DNA of 64,000 nt from positions 1 to 64,000 of the IMG/VR virus record IMGVR_UViG_3300036792_000176; one strand, given 5' to 3'. Source of the DNA: a virus. Under the pieces are notes generated by a model. It saw nothing but the letters and a program-made list of their open reading frames with translations. It was not told where the DNA came from and did no database searches. A program made the translations under genes and the position numbers. Of the stretch, positions 46,481 through 54,312 are shown one piece after another. Position 1 is the stretch's first letter; each line of letters opens with the position of its first letter.

Positions 46481-48449
46481 CATCACCACGGACGGTAGGC
46501 ATGTCATCGCGCATATCCCGTACGCTCGCGGAGAGGGGACAGAGTGGGCCAAGAAGGTACCCGGCGCTAAACCGGTGTACGAGAAGGTAGATGGTCTGGA
46601 CAAGGATAAATTCAAGCACTGGTCTTATCCTCTCACCATGGAGACGTGCCGCACCTTCCGGCGCATATTCGGATCAGAGCTTACCGTTCGTAATGCCCTG
46701 TCAGATTGGGCTCGTGCCGCCATAGCTGCAGGCGAGCAGCTTGAGCAGCTACGCGACGGAGCTAGCGCCGCGCTCCCTCGTGTTGAGTCCGAGTCGCCAT
46801 TCCTTCATGCCGCAATGATGGACAGGCCGTACCAGCCTGCCGGCACGGCGTTCATGGTTCTGGCCGGACAGTGCATCCTCGGTGATGAGCCGGGTCTTGG
46901 CAAGACGCTACAGACACTCGGCGCTCTGATCGAGTCTGACAGCAAGGACATCCTCGTCGGCTGCCCGCGCACAGCTACCCGTAACGTATGGGAGCGAGAG
47001 ACGCGGCGCTGGGCACCTAACATCCAGGTGTTCGTTGCCCAGGGTACCCGGGCAGAGCGCGAGGCGGCTATGGACGGCTACGCCGCGTTCCGCAAGAACT
47101 GGCCTGACATACAGTGCATGCTCGTTATCAACAACGAGATGATCAGGGCAAAGCGTTACCAGCAGTGCAAGCTCACCAAGGACTGGAAGAAAGATGGCAA
47201 CCCCTACGCCGCCTGGTCAAAGATAAAGAGGCCATACGGATCCTGCAAGAAAGACCATCCGCACCGCACTGTTGCTGAATATGAGTGGCCGTTCCTATTC
47301 AAGCGTAAATGGGACGCTATCGTCATCGACGAGTCTCACAATCTTCTTGCGTCTACATATAATGTTGGCAGTAAGAGCATCACCCAGGGACGTTACGGTG
47401 CAATGAAGTTGCGCAGACGTCTACGGCCGGAAGGGCTGGCTCTAGCCCTGAGCGGCACGCCATTCCGATCGAAGCTGACGAAGGGCTGGGGTACACTAAA
47501 CTGGTGCCGCCCAGATGTATTCAGATCATACTGGAACTTTGCCGGACATCACTTCGGCGTAGAGCAGGGCAAATACGGACAGGTCGTAGCCGGAGGAGCC
47601 AAGGTACCCAAGCCGGTAGATCAGGAAGCATTCGATGCAATGCTACGACCATACTACCTAGCCCGGACAAAGGAGCTAGCAGCTCCTGACCTGCCACCAG
47701 TGCTGTTCGTCGGCAATCCTCCTGAAAGTGATCCAGAGGGAATGCACGGCATATGGCTTGACATGGACCCGAAGCAGAAGAAGTCGTACCAGAGCATGGC
47801 CGCTCTTGCCGAGGCTAGGCTGAGAGGTGGGCTACTCACGGCTAACGGCACCCTCGCGGAGATAACGCGCCTTAGGCAGTTCGCTACGGCGCACGGCAGG
47901 ATGGAAGGGAACACATTCGTCCCAGACCTGCCCTCCAATAAGGTTGACTGGATTCTTGAGTTCCTGATGGAGCGGGAGGGACACGAGGAGAAAGTCCTTA
48001 TCGCATCCAGCTTCACTCAGATCGTTCACCTTGTGTCTGAATGCATAGAGAAGGAATTCAAGGGAGAGGTGCTACGCCTTACCGGAGCGACAACAGACCG
48101 CGGTCGTGTGGAGATCAAGGATAGGTTCAATGATCCAGATGATGATGCGCGGGTGCTTGTAGTTCAGTCCAAGACGGGCGGAGAAGCCATCACCCTGGAC
48201 GGATGCTGCAGCGACCTTGTGATCATAGACCTACCCTGGACTTCTGACGAGGAGAATCAGCTTGTCGCTCGTATCCATAGGGTGAGCAGAGTACACCAGG
48301 TGATGGTGCATAGACTGTTCAGCCTTGGCTCTGTCGACGGCTGGATGGCAGCATACTCTGACGAGCAGAGGGCTGTCATCGAGTCGAACAAGCCAAAGGC
48401 AAGAAAGAGGACAGCCCTGGAAGCCATAACATGGCACAAAAATTCGTAA
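46470..48449 (+). CDS. SNF2-family DNA helicase/translocase
   Basis: GTG start overlapping the previous gene by 11 bp; 659 residues. Helicase motifs in order: I GDEPGLGKTLQT (~138-149), Ia VGCPRTATRNVW, II IDESH (~286-290), III LALSGTPF (~326), IV VLIASSFTQIVHL, V VQSKTGGEAITLDGC, VI NQLVARIHRVSR. An N-terminal ~100 residues resemble a HARP-like substrate domain. Such enzymes remodel forks or remove bound proteins. ATP-driven dsDNA translocase by family; exact substrate unknown. Confidence 0.85.
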   Translation: MRADITTDGRHVIAHIPYARGEGTEWAKKVPGAKPVYEKVDGLDKDKFKHWSYPLTMETCRTFRRIFGSELTVRNALSDWARAAIAAGEQLEQLRDGASAALPRVESESPFLHAAMMDRPYQPAGTAFMVLAGQCILGDEPGLGKTLQTLGALIESDSKDILVGCPRTATRNVWERETRRWAPNIQVFVAQGTRAEREAAMDGYAAFRKNWPDIQCMLVINNEMIRAKRYQQCKLTKDWKKDGNPYAAWSKIKRPYGSCKKDHPHRTVAEYEWPFLFKRKWDAIVIDESHNLLASTYNVGSKSITQGRYGAMKLRRRLRPEGLALALSGTPFRSKLTKGWGTLNWCRPDVFRSYWNFAGHHFGVEQGKYGQVVAGGAKVPKPVDQEAFDAMLRPYYLARTKELAAPDLPPVLFVGNPPESDPEGMHGIWLDMDPKQKKSYQSMAALAEARLRGGLLTANGTLAEITRLRQFATAHGRMEGNTFVPDLPSNKVDWILEFLMEREGHEEKVLIASSFTQIVHLVSECIEKEFKGEVLRLTGATTDRGRVEIKDRFNDPDDDARVLVVQSKTGGEAITLDGCCSDLVIIDLPWTSDEENQLVARIHRVSRVHQVMVHRLFSLGSVDGWMAAYSDEQRAVIESNKPKARKRTALEAITWHKNS

Positions 48450-49660
48450 GGCAGGTAAGGTACCTTGGGCCTAGTCTGACATTCGTCTCTAGCTCGTATA
48501 ATTTCAGTTCATGGTACTGCGACGCATTGAGGGTGGACGGCTTGCATATAAAAACAGAGTTGATGACAGGCGAGGACACCCTGACCTACCTCGCCAAGAA
48601 TTATGGCGAGCCAGAGCTAGCGGGGCTGGGCACAGGCGATCCGGCCGCGACCGCGCGGCGTAATCTGGAGATTGCATGCCAGTACGGCATATCTGGACAG
48701 CCTGTTGCTGGCGGCCATTACCACGTTCTTTGCTACCGTCCTAAGCGCGGAAAGAACAAAGTTATGTACCGGGTAGAGGATCACACCTCGAGATCAGATA
48801 GAATCGGAAAAGAAAATCTAGCTGATCCCGTGATTAAGGTAGCGCCCCCGACTAAGAGCCGGTATAGTAGGGGTCTCGAGGTAAATGTACGAGAGACCCG
48901 TTCGAATAAGGAGCAGTTTATGCCTACCCGTGGAGCTACCAAGGCCAAGCCCGCAAAGGCCAAGGTCGTCGAGCCGGAGCCGGAGGAGCTTGAGGAGGAG
49001 CTCGACGAGGACGAGGAGCTGGAAGACGAGCTGGACGAGGACGAGGACGAGGACGAGTCCGAAGAGGACGAGGACGAGTCTGAGGACGACGAGGACGACG
49101 AGGACCTGGACGACGAGGCGGACGAGGGCGACGAGGAGGAGGAAGAGGAGGAGGAAGAGGACGACGAGGACGAGGACGAGTCTGCCGTCGACTACACCCC
49201 CTACGCCACCAAGCCGATCACGGACACGATGGCGGACTTCGCCACCTGGATCAACCAGGAGATCTTCGTGCCCGTCGGTTCCTCGATCGAGGAAGTCGGC
49301 GCTGAGGACCCGGTTCGCCTGATCGCCATCGCCGGCACGGCCCGCATGGAGTTCCAGCGCTCGCCGTTCAACATCTCGCAGCGCGAGGCTCGCAAGCAGG
49401 CCAAGCTGGACGCGGCGGCTGCCAAGGCCAAGCCGGTCAAGGAGACCCCGGCCAAGGGCAAGCCCGCAGCCAAGACCGCTCCGCCTGCGAAGGGCAAGCC
49501 GGTCGCCAAGGCCGCTCCCGCCAAGGCTGCCCCGGCCAAGGCCGCTCCCGCCAAGGCGACGGCTGCGAAGCCAGCCGCCAAGGCGACGGCTGCGAAGCCA
49601 GCCGCCAAGACCGGCGGCCGTGCCGTCACCCGCAAGAAGGGCGCTGCGGCTCCCTACTAG
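48431..49660 (+). CDS. Composite frame: small protein joined to an acidic/Lys-Ala-rich protein
   Basis: The open frame encodes 409 residues. Residues 1-~120 (YNFSSWYCDALRVDGLHIKT, HYHVLCYRPKRGKNKVMYRV) form a compact unit. Residues ~135-163 are encoded by DNA that looks like a promoter and hairpin leader. From residue 164 a second protein begins with its own ribosome site (see 48920). Either one long protein is made, or the upstream gene reads through and the second half is mainly made from the internal start. Confidence 0.55.
   Translation: MAQKFVRQVRYLGPSLTFVSSSYNFSSWYCDALRVDGLHIKTELMTGEDTLTYLAKNYGEPELAGLGTGDPAATARRNLEIACQYGISGQPVAGGHYHVLCYRPKRGKNKVMYRVEDHTSRSDRIGKENLADPVIKVAPPTKSRYSRGLEVNVRETRSNKEQFMPTRGATKAKPAKAKVVEPEPEELEEELDEDEELEDELDEDEDEDESEEDEDESEDDEDDEDLDDEADEGDEEEEEEEEEDDEDEDESAVDYTPYATKPITDTMADFATWINQEIFVPVGSSIEEVGAEDPVRLIAIAGTARMEFQRSPFNISQREARKQAKLDAAAAKAKPVKETPAKGKPAAKTAPPAKGKPVAKAAPAKAAPAKAAPAKATAAKPAAKATAAKPAAKTGGRAVTRKKGAAAPY
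48840..48868 (+). promoter_or_regulatory. Predicted internal promoter and hairpin leader
   Basis: TAGCGC (48840-48845), 17 bp, TATAGT (48863-48868), inside an open frame. The leader then folds GGGTCTC/GAGACCC (48871-48899), followed by AAGGAG and the ATG at 48920. Confidence 0.62.
48920..49660 (+). CDS. Acidic protein with Lys/Ala/Pro-rich histone-like tail (internal start)
   Basis: ATG at 48920 has AAGGAG 6 bp upstream and its own promoter; 246 residues. Residues ~15-90 are nearly pure D/E. A globular part follows (TDTMADFATWINQEIFVPVG, LIAIAGTARMEFQRSPFNIS). The tail (~165-246) repeats AKAAPAK/AAKPAAK motifs like Actinobacterial HU/Lsr2-type tails. The acidic-then-basic layout parallels the 57356 protein. 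Possibly a nucleoid-like or ssDNA-handling protein. Confidence 0.62.
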   Translation: MPTRGATKAKPAKAKVVEPEPEELEEELDEDEELEDELDEDEDEDESEEDEDESEDDEDDEDLDDEADEGDEEEEEEEEEDDEDEDESAVDYTPYATKPITDTMADFATWINQEIFVPVGSSIEEVGAEDPVRLIAIAGTARMEFQRSPFNISQREARKQAKLDAAAAKAKPVKETPAKGKPAAKTAPPAKGKPVAKAAPAKAAPAKAAPAKATAAKPAAKATAAKPAAKTGGRAVTRKKGAAAPY

Positions 49661-49667
49661 AAGATGT

Positions 49668-49764
49668 ATCGGCAAGTATCGCCTCCCCGTCTTGCCGATG
49701 CGGCTCCGGAAGGATGTAGCCAACCGGAGCGATAGATCCTGTCCCAACCCCCACCCGGGACAGG
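49668..49764 (+). terminator. Two tandem hairpins after the acidic gene
   Basis: ATCGGCAAG/CTTGCCGAT (49668-49676 with 49691-49699) and CCTGTCCC/GGGACAGG (49738-49745 with 49757-49764). Together they probably end the 48920 transcript. Confidence 0.58.
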
Positions 49765-49769
49765 AGACC

Positions 49770-49870
49770 CCCAGCCCGTATGCAACGCCACCGCCACTGG
49801 ACAGTCCGGGGATCCCTCTTCCTCTGGAGAGCCGGACAGTGCGAGCGGGGCCCGGTGCATACGGGCTGGG
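49770..49870. repeat. 15-bp perfect inverted repeat spanning 101 bp
   Basis: CCCAGCCCGTATGCA (49770-49784) and its exact reverse complement (49856-49870). The 71-bp interior has a GGACAGT direct repeat (49799, 49834). Could be a long RNA hairpin or a pair of binding sites ahead of the 49909 gene. Confidence 0.55.
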
Positions 49871-49908
49871 CCTGGTCCGCCAAACCCCTCAGCCCAAAAG
49901 GACATACC

Positions 49909-50127
49909 TTGCACGCTCCATCACAGCGTCAGACGGAAGAGCTACCGTCCGCAGTAAGCGTACCGCGCTACTACATACCTAAGCATGCCAATCAGCTTGT
50001 CACATTGGAATTGGAACGTCGAGCAGAAATCAGACGCCGGTCTCCCGGCAGGGTGCAGCGCTTCCTCCAATACTTCGCTGCATTCCGCCGGAGGACCAGT
50101 CCTCCTCCTACCGCCACCAGGCGCTAG
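49909..50127 (+). CDS. Candidate basic small protein, TTG start (72 aa)
   Basis: TTG at 49909 has AAAAGGA 6 bp upstream. The frame reads VSVPRYYIPKHANQLVTLEL then ERRAEIRRRSPGRVQRFLQY, helical and basic, ending in a Pro/Thr tail. It fills the otherwise empty stretch before the lectin gene. Longer in-frame starts lie within the inverted repeat and were not used. Confidence 0.45.
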   Translation: MHAPSQRQTEELPSAVSVPRYYIPKHANQLVTLELERRAEIRRRSPGRVQRFLQYFAAFRRRTSPPPTATRR

Positions 50128-50154
50128 GGTCTCAACCGAGAAGGACAAGCAAGT

Positions 50155-51093
50155 ATGCGTACGACAATCCGCCGAGCACTGCTCGGCATCAGCGCTGCGG
50201 CGCTGTGCGCGGTTGGCCTGGCTATCCCGGCCGTCGCGAATGCTTCTGCGAGTGTTGCGGCTACGCCGCTCAGTGTCGCTCTGTACCACAACGGTGACAG
50301 CAAGGCGACATGGGACGCCAGCGGCAACCCGGTTCTTACTGCCGGGACGGACGCCGGAACGTCCGCCCAGGTGCAGATCAAGAATGTGCACGGAACGCAG
50401 CTGCCCACCACCGAGCCGTCGTTCACCGCGTCGGCGTCCGGCGGTGGTGACCCGCGCTGGGTGATCGAGCTGCACAACGGCCAGTACCTGTTCGGCTACC
50501 CGTACCAGCCTGCGGCCACGCGCTGGTCGGTCAACCCGGGTGGCAACCAGAACACTGACTACGCAACAGCTGTCGCGGCTGCCGAGGCTGGCGGGTCTGA
50601 TAACTACATCACCGCCGCGTTCATCGTGGACGATCAGGGCGGCAACAGCCTGGGAGCGGTCACCCTGACCGGCGTCCAGTACAACGGGGAGACCCTGGCT
50701 GCTCCTGTCGTGTTCAGCGGCGGGATCGTGAACAAGAACAGCGGCAAGTGCCTGGACGTGACCGGGGCGTTCGGGACGTTTGCGGCCGGACAGGGCCTGC
50801 AGCAGTGGACGTGCGGCGCGGCGGGCGGCGAGGACCAGCACTTCACGCTGACCACTGAGCCGGACAACTCGTCGTACCTAACCATTGGCGGCCTGTACGT
50901 CACCACGAGCACCCAAGGTGCGCAGATGACCCTGGTGACGGCCCCGACCACAATGGTCAAGTCGGGCCCGTACTACAAGTGGACCTCACTGGTCATGGAT
51001 GTGCGGGCGCGCTCGCTCTCCAACGGCGCGGTCGTTCAGGGCTACGCCCAGCAGGCGACTAACAACAACAACCAGCAGTGGTCGCTCCCGTAA
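50155..51093 (+). CDS. Secreted protein with C-terminal ricin-type lectin domain
   Basis: ATG after GAGAAGGACAAGCAAGT. A Sec signal peptide (MRTTIRRALLGISAAALCAV, cleavage near AVANASA) is followed by a beta-sandwich-like domain (residues ~35-190; WVIELHNGQYLFGYPYQPAA) and a beta-trefoil half (~195-312) with GLQQWTC and NNNQQWSLP, the QxW repeats, and SGKCLDVTGAFG. It is the second secreted lectin in this phage and is isolated between terminators, like a moron gene. Ligand unknown. Confidence 0.78.
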   Translation: MRTTIRRALLGISAAALCAVGLAIPAVANASASVAATPLSVALYHNGDSKATWDASGNPVLTAGTDAGTSAQVQIKNVHGTQLPTTEPSFTASASGGGDPRWVIELHNGQYLFGYPYQPAATRWSVNPGGNQNTDYATAVAAAEAGGSDNYITAAFIVDDQGGNSLGAVTLTGVQYNGETLAAPVVFSGGIVNKNSGKCLDVTGAFGTFAAGQGLQQWTCGAAGGEDQHFTLTTEPDNSSYLTIGGLYVTTSTQGAQMTLVTAPTTMVKSGPYYKWTSLVMDVRARSLSNGAVVQGYAQQATNNNNQQWSLP

Positions 51094-51107
51094 CACCTGA
51101 AGAACCC

Positions 51108-51145
51108 GCCCCGGTCCCTGGCGCTCGAGAGTCAGGGGCCGGGGC
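51108..51145 (+). terminator. Strong intrinsic terminator of the lectin gene
   Basis: 13-bp stem GCCCCGGTCCCTG / CAGGGGCCGGGGC (one G-U), then GATTTTGATT a few bases later. The 190 bp after it (to 51336) contain a TTGACA (51164) without a matching -10 and several short hairpins; no gene seen. Confidence 0.7.
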
Positions 51146-51336
51146 AGCCCCGAAAGATTTTGATTGACAATTGAATAGTGGTGGTCGAGTCGCAGGGTAA
51201 CACCTGGATCCTTGGAGGCGCTCTCTGGGCGAGCGGCGCATGACCGACAGTCCTTTCTGAGGGGTGGGGACTGGCTAGAGCGACTACGGACCAGGGCCAT
51301 CACACTAAATCTTGGGTAGCGATCGAAAGGATTGAA

Positions 51337-51882
51337 GTGACAGAAGTTCTGATGACGGAGGGTGTTCAGCCAGGAGACGTCCTGGCCGTTCACACAGCTA
51401 GTTTCACATCCGGGGCAATCAGGCTCGGGGCAGCCCTCATCGATGAGGAGACGGCTGCTAACCATATCGCTGTCCTTGACCACCAGGACGCGAAGGGCAC
51501 ATGGTGGTGCATCGAGGGCAGGCCGGGCGGCGTCGGGTGGCGGGACGCGACGGGGTATCTGGGCAGCGTGTTCACGATAACCAACCGCAATCAGCCGAAG
51601 ACTCCTGTGCAGCGCACGGCCATAACGTTGGCCATGCGCTCCCTGCTAGGTGTGGGGTATGACTGGGAGGCCATCTTTCAGGATGGCGTGCGTGACCTGC
51701 ACATCCCGGACCCGTGGGCCGAGAAGTGGAAGGGCGAGGTGGCCGGACACGTCGTATGTTCAAGTGCCGCGACAATCGGCTACTACCGGGCAGCGCCCCT
51801 CGAGTACCCCAAGAATGTTGCCCAGCCCCTCGTGCAGCCTGCCGACTGGGTGCAGTTCATCGTTGAGAATCAGTTCCAGTAA
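51337..51882 (+). CDS. NlpC/P60-superfamily (YiiX-like, permuted) cysteine hydrolase
   Basis: GTG after AAAGGATTGAA. Features in permuted-papain order: PGDVLAVHTASFTSGAIRLG, catalytic-type His in NHIAVLDH, GWRDATGY, GYDWEAIF and GHVVCSSAATIGYYRAA with the Cys near the end. This family cleaves peptide or amide bonds in cell wall or lipids. No signal peptide. Could be a lysis or virion-associated enzyme; it follows the lectin gene. Confidence 0.65.
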   Translation: MTEVLMTEGVQPGDVLAVHTASFTSGAIRLGAALIDEETAANHIAVLDHQDAKGTWWCIEGRPGGVGWRDATGYLGSVFTITNRNQPKTPVQRTAITLAMRSLLGVGYDWEAIFQDGVRDLHIPDPWAEKWKGEVAGHVVCSSAATIGYYRAAPLEYPKNVAQPLVQPADWVQFIVENQFQ

Positions 51883-51890
51883 GGGGAGTA

Positions 51891-52316
51891 ATGAGCTATA
51901 CCGTAGGATTCAAGGTCACTAACGGACAGGTCCACGAGGTGACCGTGTCTGGCGGCCTTCCTGATGGAGAGTACCTCATCGGAGGGCACGAGGACCAGCT
52001 CGGTAACAGCATCAACGTCACCCGGAAGCTCCCGACCGGTATGCACGTCGTCGAGGCCCAGCACTACCAGTCCTACCACAACTACGACCCCGACAAGTTC
52101 CAGGTTCCGGTCGAGCCTGTTCGCAGGCCGTACGTAGAGGATGTCAGTCTTCCGGATGCTCCCGTCGTGAGTCCAGCCCGGCGAAAGACGGCCGAGCAGC
52201 CGGTCACTCCGCAGGACCCGAGTGAGGCCGAGCTGTACAACCCTGTGGCCAGCGTCAAGGCTCTGATGGACGATGACGATGACGAGCACGACGGTCCGGA
52301 CAACGCCTGGCGGTAA
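51891..52316 (+). CDS. Hypothetical protein with acidic tail (141 aa)
   Basis: ATG after AAGGGGAGTA. Strand-rich N-terminus (YTVGFKVTNGQVHEVTVSGG, EYLIGGHEDQLGNSINVTRK), Pro-rich middle, and DDDDDEHDGPD near the end. Adjacent to the NlpC-like gene; possibly its partner. Function unknown. Confidence 0.56.
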   Translation: MSYTVGFKVTNGQVHEVTVSGGLPDGEYLIGGHEDQLGNSINVTRKLPTGMHVVEAQHYQSYHNYDPDKFQVPVEPVRRPYVEDVSLPDAPVVSPARRKTAEQPVTPQDPSEAELYNPVASVKALMDDDDDEHDGPDNAWR

Positions 52317-52376
52317 ACAAGCTCCTCGGCTGGCCGTAAGTACAACGCGGACGTAAGTATGGCCAGCCGGGGTCAT

Positions 52377-52450
52377 GGCGGGGTGGAGCAGTTTGGTAGC
52401 TCGCCGGACTCATAATCCGTAGGTCGTCAGTTCGAATCTGGCCCCCGCTA
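52377..52450 (+). tRNA. tRNA with CAT anticodon (Met or Ile2)
   Basis: Acceptor GGCGGGG/CCCCGCT (one G-U), D-stem GAGC/GCTC, anticodon loop CTCATAA (anticodon 52411-52413), T-arm GTCAG-TTCGAAT-CTGGC, discriminator A; no encoded CCA. The first anticodon-stem pair is a mismatch (C-T). CAT may read Met, or Ile if modified by TilS. Confidence 0.85.
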
Positions 52451-52487
52451 CGTGCATCCGCACAATTCCACCCGAGATTGGAATAGA

Positions 52488-53270
52488 ATGGAAGCTACAC
52501 TCAAGGAAGTCATCGAGAAGCCGGTTACCGGCCTCGCTGGCCGTACGCCCAGGGCGCAGTTCGAGATGCCGAGGACCAGCAAGAACAAGAAGGGCAAGGA
52601 GGTGCGCCTGTTCCTGGACGTCTCCGGCTCTGAGCAGGAGCTGGCCTCGCCCGACCTGGACCTCACCAAGGCGCAGGTGATCGAGAACAGCCTGCCCATC
52701 ATCGTCGGCAGGATCGCCAAGTACGACTCCAAGATGGTCGACGAGCAGTCCGGCGGATCTCCCGCCAAGGGAGGCGTGCTCACCTTCGCGTTCAGCTACG
52801 AGGGCGCGTACGAGGGATTCAACAAGGACGAGGCCAAGTTCGAGGACGAGCGCTTCCTGGGTGACATCAGCGAGGCGAACAGCCCCGAGAAGATGGCGCG
52901 CATCCACGCACTCATCGAGATGGGATGCACCACCAACATCGTCCCGGCCCTGGACGCCGCCAAGCTGGCGTACGAAACCGAGTTCCCCAATGGCGATGAG
53001 GACACCGCCATCGTCGACCTGGTGATCACCGACGGCAAGGTCAGTGACCACAAGAAGTTCGAGAACTGGCTCGATGACAACGCCGGTCCGTCGCACGTCA
53101 TCGTCGTGGTCATCATCGGCTATGGCCCCGGGGCGCAGGACGCCAAGAAGCACTACGACCAGATCGCCGACGACAACCGGTACCTCACGGTCGTGTGGCT
53201 CCCGGGCGTCGTCAACCCCGATGAGATCGCCACGGACGTCGAGCTCGCCTGCGGCCTTATCGCCGCCTAG
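52488..53270 (+). CDS. von Willebrand A (MIDAS) domain protein
   Basis: ATG at 52488, 260 residues. After a basic N-terminus, VRLFLDVSGSEQE holds the MIDAS DxSxS (Asp44, Ser46, Ser48); GCTTNIVPALDAAKL and DLVITDGKVSDHKKF supply the remaining MIDAS Thr and Asp. C-terminal strands VIVVVIIGYG and LTVVWLPG complete the Rossmann-like fold. Such phage proteins resemble TerY-like vWA domains. Binding partner unknown. The codon use is C-rich, suggesting good expression. Confidence 0.75.
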   Translation: MEATLKEVIEKPVTGLAGRTPRAQFEMPRTSKNKKGKEVRLFLDVSGSEQELASPDLDLTKAQVIENSLPIIVGRIAKYDSKMVDEQSGGSPAKGGVLTFAFSYEGAYEGFNKDEAKFEDERFLGDISEANSPEKMARIHALIEMGCTTNIVPALDAAKLAYETEFPNGDEDTAIVDLVITDGKVSDHKKFENWLDDNAGPSHVIVVVIIGYGPGAQDAKKHYDQIADDNRYLTVVWLPGVVNPDEIATDVELACGLIAA

Positions 53271-53306
53271 TACTCCTGCCGCGCTAACGACACCGTGAGA
53301 TCGACG

Positions 53307-53346
53307 GGGCAGGACACAACTGAATAAACAACTGAACGTCCTGCCC
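53307..53346 (+). terminator. Hairpin GGGCAGGAC/GTCCTGCCC
   Basis: 9-bp perfect stem with a 22-base loop, 37 bp after the vWA stop and just ahead of the tRNA-like sequence. Confidence 0.6.
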
Positions 53347-53381
53347 GCACCGTGTGGATCACAAGGCCGAGCAGGACACGG

Positions 53382-53450
53382 GGAGAGCTACCTCAGTGGA
53401 AAGAGGACCGGGTTGCCGGGAAGTGACGGGTTCGAGTCCCGTGCTCTCCA
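53382..53450 (+). tRNA. Degenerate tRNA with shortened anticodon arm
   Basis: Acceptor GGAGAGC/GCTCTCC, D-arm CCTC-AGTGGAAA-GAGG and T-arm ACGGG-TTCGAGT-CCCGT are intact. The anticodon region has only 18 bases, CCGG-GTTG-CCGG-GAAGTG, giving a 4-bp stem and 4-base loop. So no normal 7-base loop and no clear anticodon. Likely a broken tRNA, or a tRNA-shaped RNA kept for another use. Confidence 0.5.
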
Positions 53451-53566
53451 CGGCAGGCCAGGGCCTGAAAATCCCTGAATCCTGCAACCGGATGCTAGTC
53501 TGGGGCCGGGTGCGCCGTCGCTCGCTAGCACGATCGGCGGGCACCCGGTTGACTAAGGAGGAATTG

Positions 53567-53917
53567 ATGAGTGACGTACGCGACTCCGCTACCGATCAGC
53601 CCCTGCCTAAGCCTGGCAAGAAGCTTGTCCAGGAGAGGCTTATTGGATTCATACGTGGAGAGCATTTTAGCAACGATGTCTCGTTTGAGATAACAAGCGG
53701 CATAGAGCAGCGCCGAGAGCTGGGGATCAAGAAGTACGGCACTCCCGTTCAGACGTTCAATGGCAGGGATGCGCTTCTTGATGCATGGCAGGAATCTCTT
53801 GACCTGTTGACGTACATTTATCAGCTAGACCTTGAAGAAGGAGGATGGGAGGAAACCCTTCACAGAGTTATAGTGGTAGTAGAGGATCTTGCATATGCAA
53901 GGATACGCAGATCCTGA
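53567..53917 (+). CDS. MazG-like nucleotide pyrophosphohydrolase candidate
   Basis: ATG after AAGGAGGAATTG. IGFIRGEHFSNDVSFEITSG, then LGIKKYGTPVQTFNGRDALL and DAWQESLDLLTYIYQLDLEE. The KYG...NGRDAL-D-x-x-x-E-x-x-D pattern resembles small all-alpha NTP pyrophosphohydrolases of phages, where E/D pairs bind Mg. It would trim host or modified nucleotides. Assigned by pattern, not alignment. Confidence 0.55.
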   Translation: MSDVRDSATDQPLPKPGKKLVQERLIGFIRGEHFSNDVSFEITSGIEQRRELGIKKYGTPVQTFNGRDALLDAWQESLDLLTYIYQLDLEEGGWEETLHRVIVVVEDLAYARIRRS

Positions 53918-54123
53918 TGCCAGTTCCAGAGCGCGTGACGGCATCCGTCCGCCCAGAGATATTCGAGGACCTCCGCAAGAGTGTAGAGAGGAATGGGGTC
54001 TCGCAGACGTATATCATAAACCAGGCTATTAAATTGTACGAGTTTGTTGACTCCGAGATCGCTGCTGGTGCAGACATGATACTGCGCCGAGATGGTGTAG
54101 AGAAGCTTATAGAACTGTTCTAG
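53917..54123 (+). CDS. Ribbon-helix-helix DNA-binding protein (68 aa)
   Basis: TGATG coupling with the MazG-like gene. RVTASVRPEIFEDLRKSVER then GVSQTYIINQAIKLYEFVDS is the Arc/MetJ strand-helix-helix fold. Coupling of an RHH gene and an enzyme gene could mean autoregulation. The stop touches the first base of the next tRNA. Confidence 0.65.
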   Translation: MPVPERVTASVRPEIFEDLRKSVERNGVSQTYIINQAIKLYEFVDSEIAAGADMILRRDGVEKLIELF

Positions 54124-54196
54124 GGGTGTTAGCTCAGCCGGTCAGAGCAGCGGACTCATAATCCGCCGGTCGTGGGTTCGAGCCCCACACACCCCA
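54123..54196 (+). tRNA. tRNA with CAT anticodon (Met or Ile2), second
   Basis: Acceptor GGGGTGT/ACACCCC, D-stem GCTC/GAGC, anticodon arm GCGGA-CTCATAA-TCCGC (anticodon 54157-54159), T-arm GTGGG-TTCGAGC-CCCAC, discriminator A; all stems perfect, no CCA. Two CAT tRNAs in one cluster suggest one is Met and one Ile (AUA). Confidence 0.92.
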
Positions 54197-54312
54197 CAGG
54201 GAAGGAGGAAGCCGTATGTGAGCACCTAGATCACACGCCGTGCCTTGCGTGTCGTGCACCACAGCGACGGCAGCGGCATCCTTCTTCCCGCAAGGTTGCC
54301 ACGGGATCCCAC

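Noticed and set aside
51164-51192. TTGACA after the lectin terminator as a promoter
   Set aside because: No TANNNT box at 16-18 bp spacing; left unassigned.
52410-53153. Minus frame starting in the vWA gene and ending RFELTTYGL
   Set aside because: Antisense to the vWA gene and to the first tRNA; the ending is another tRNA artefact.
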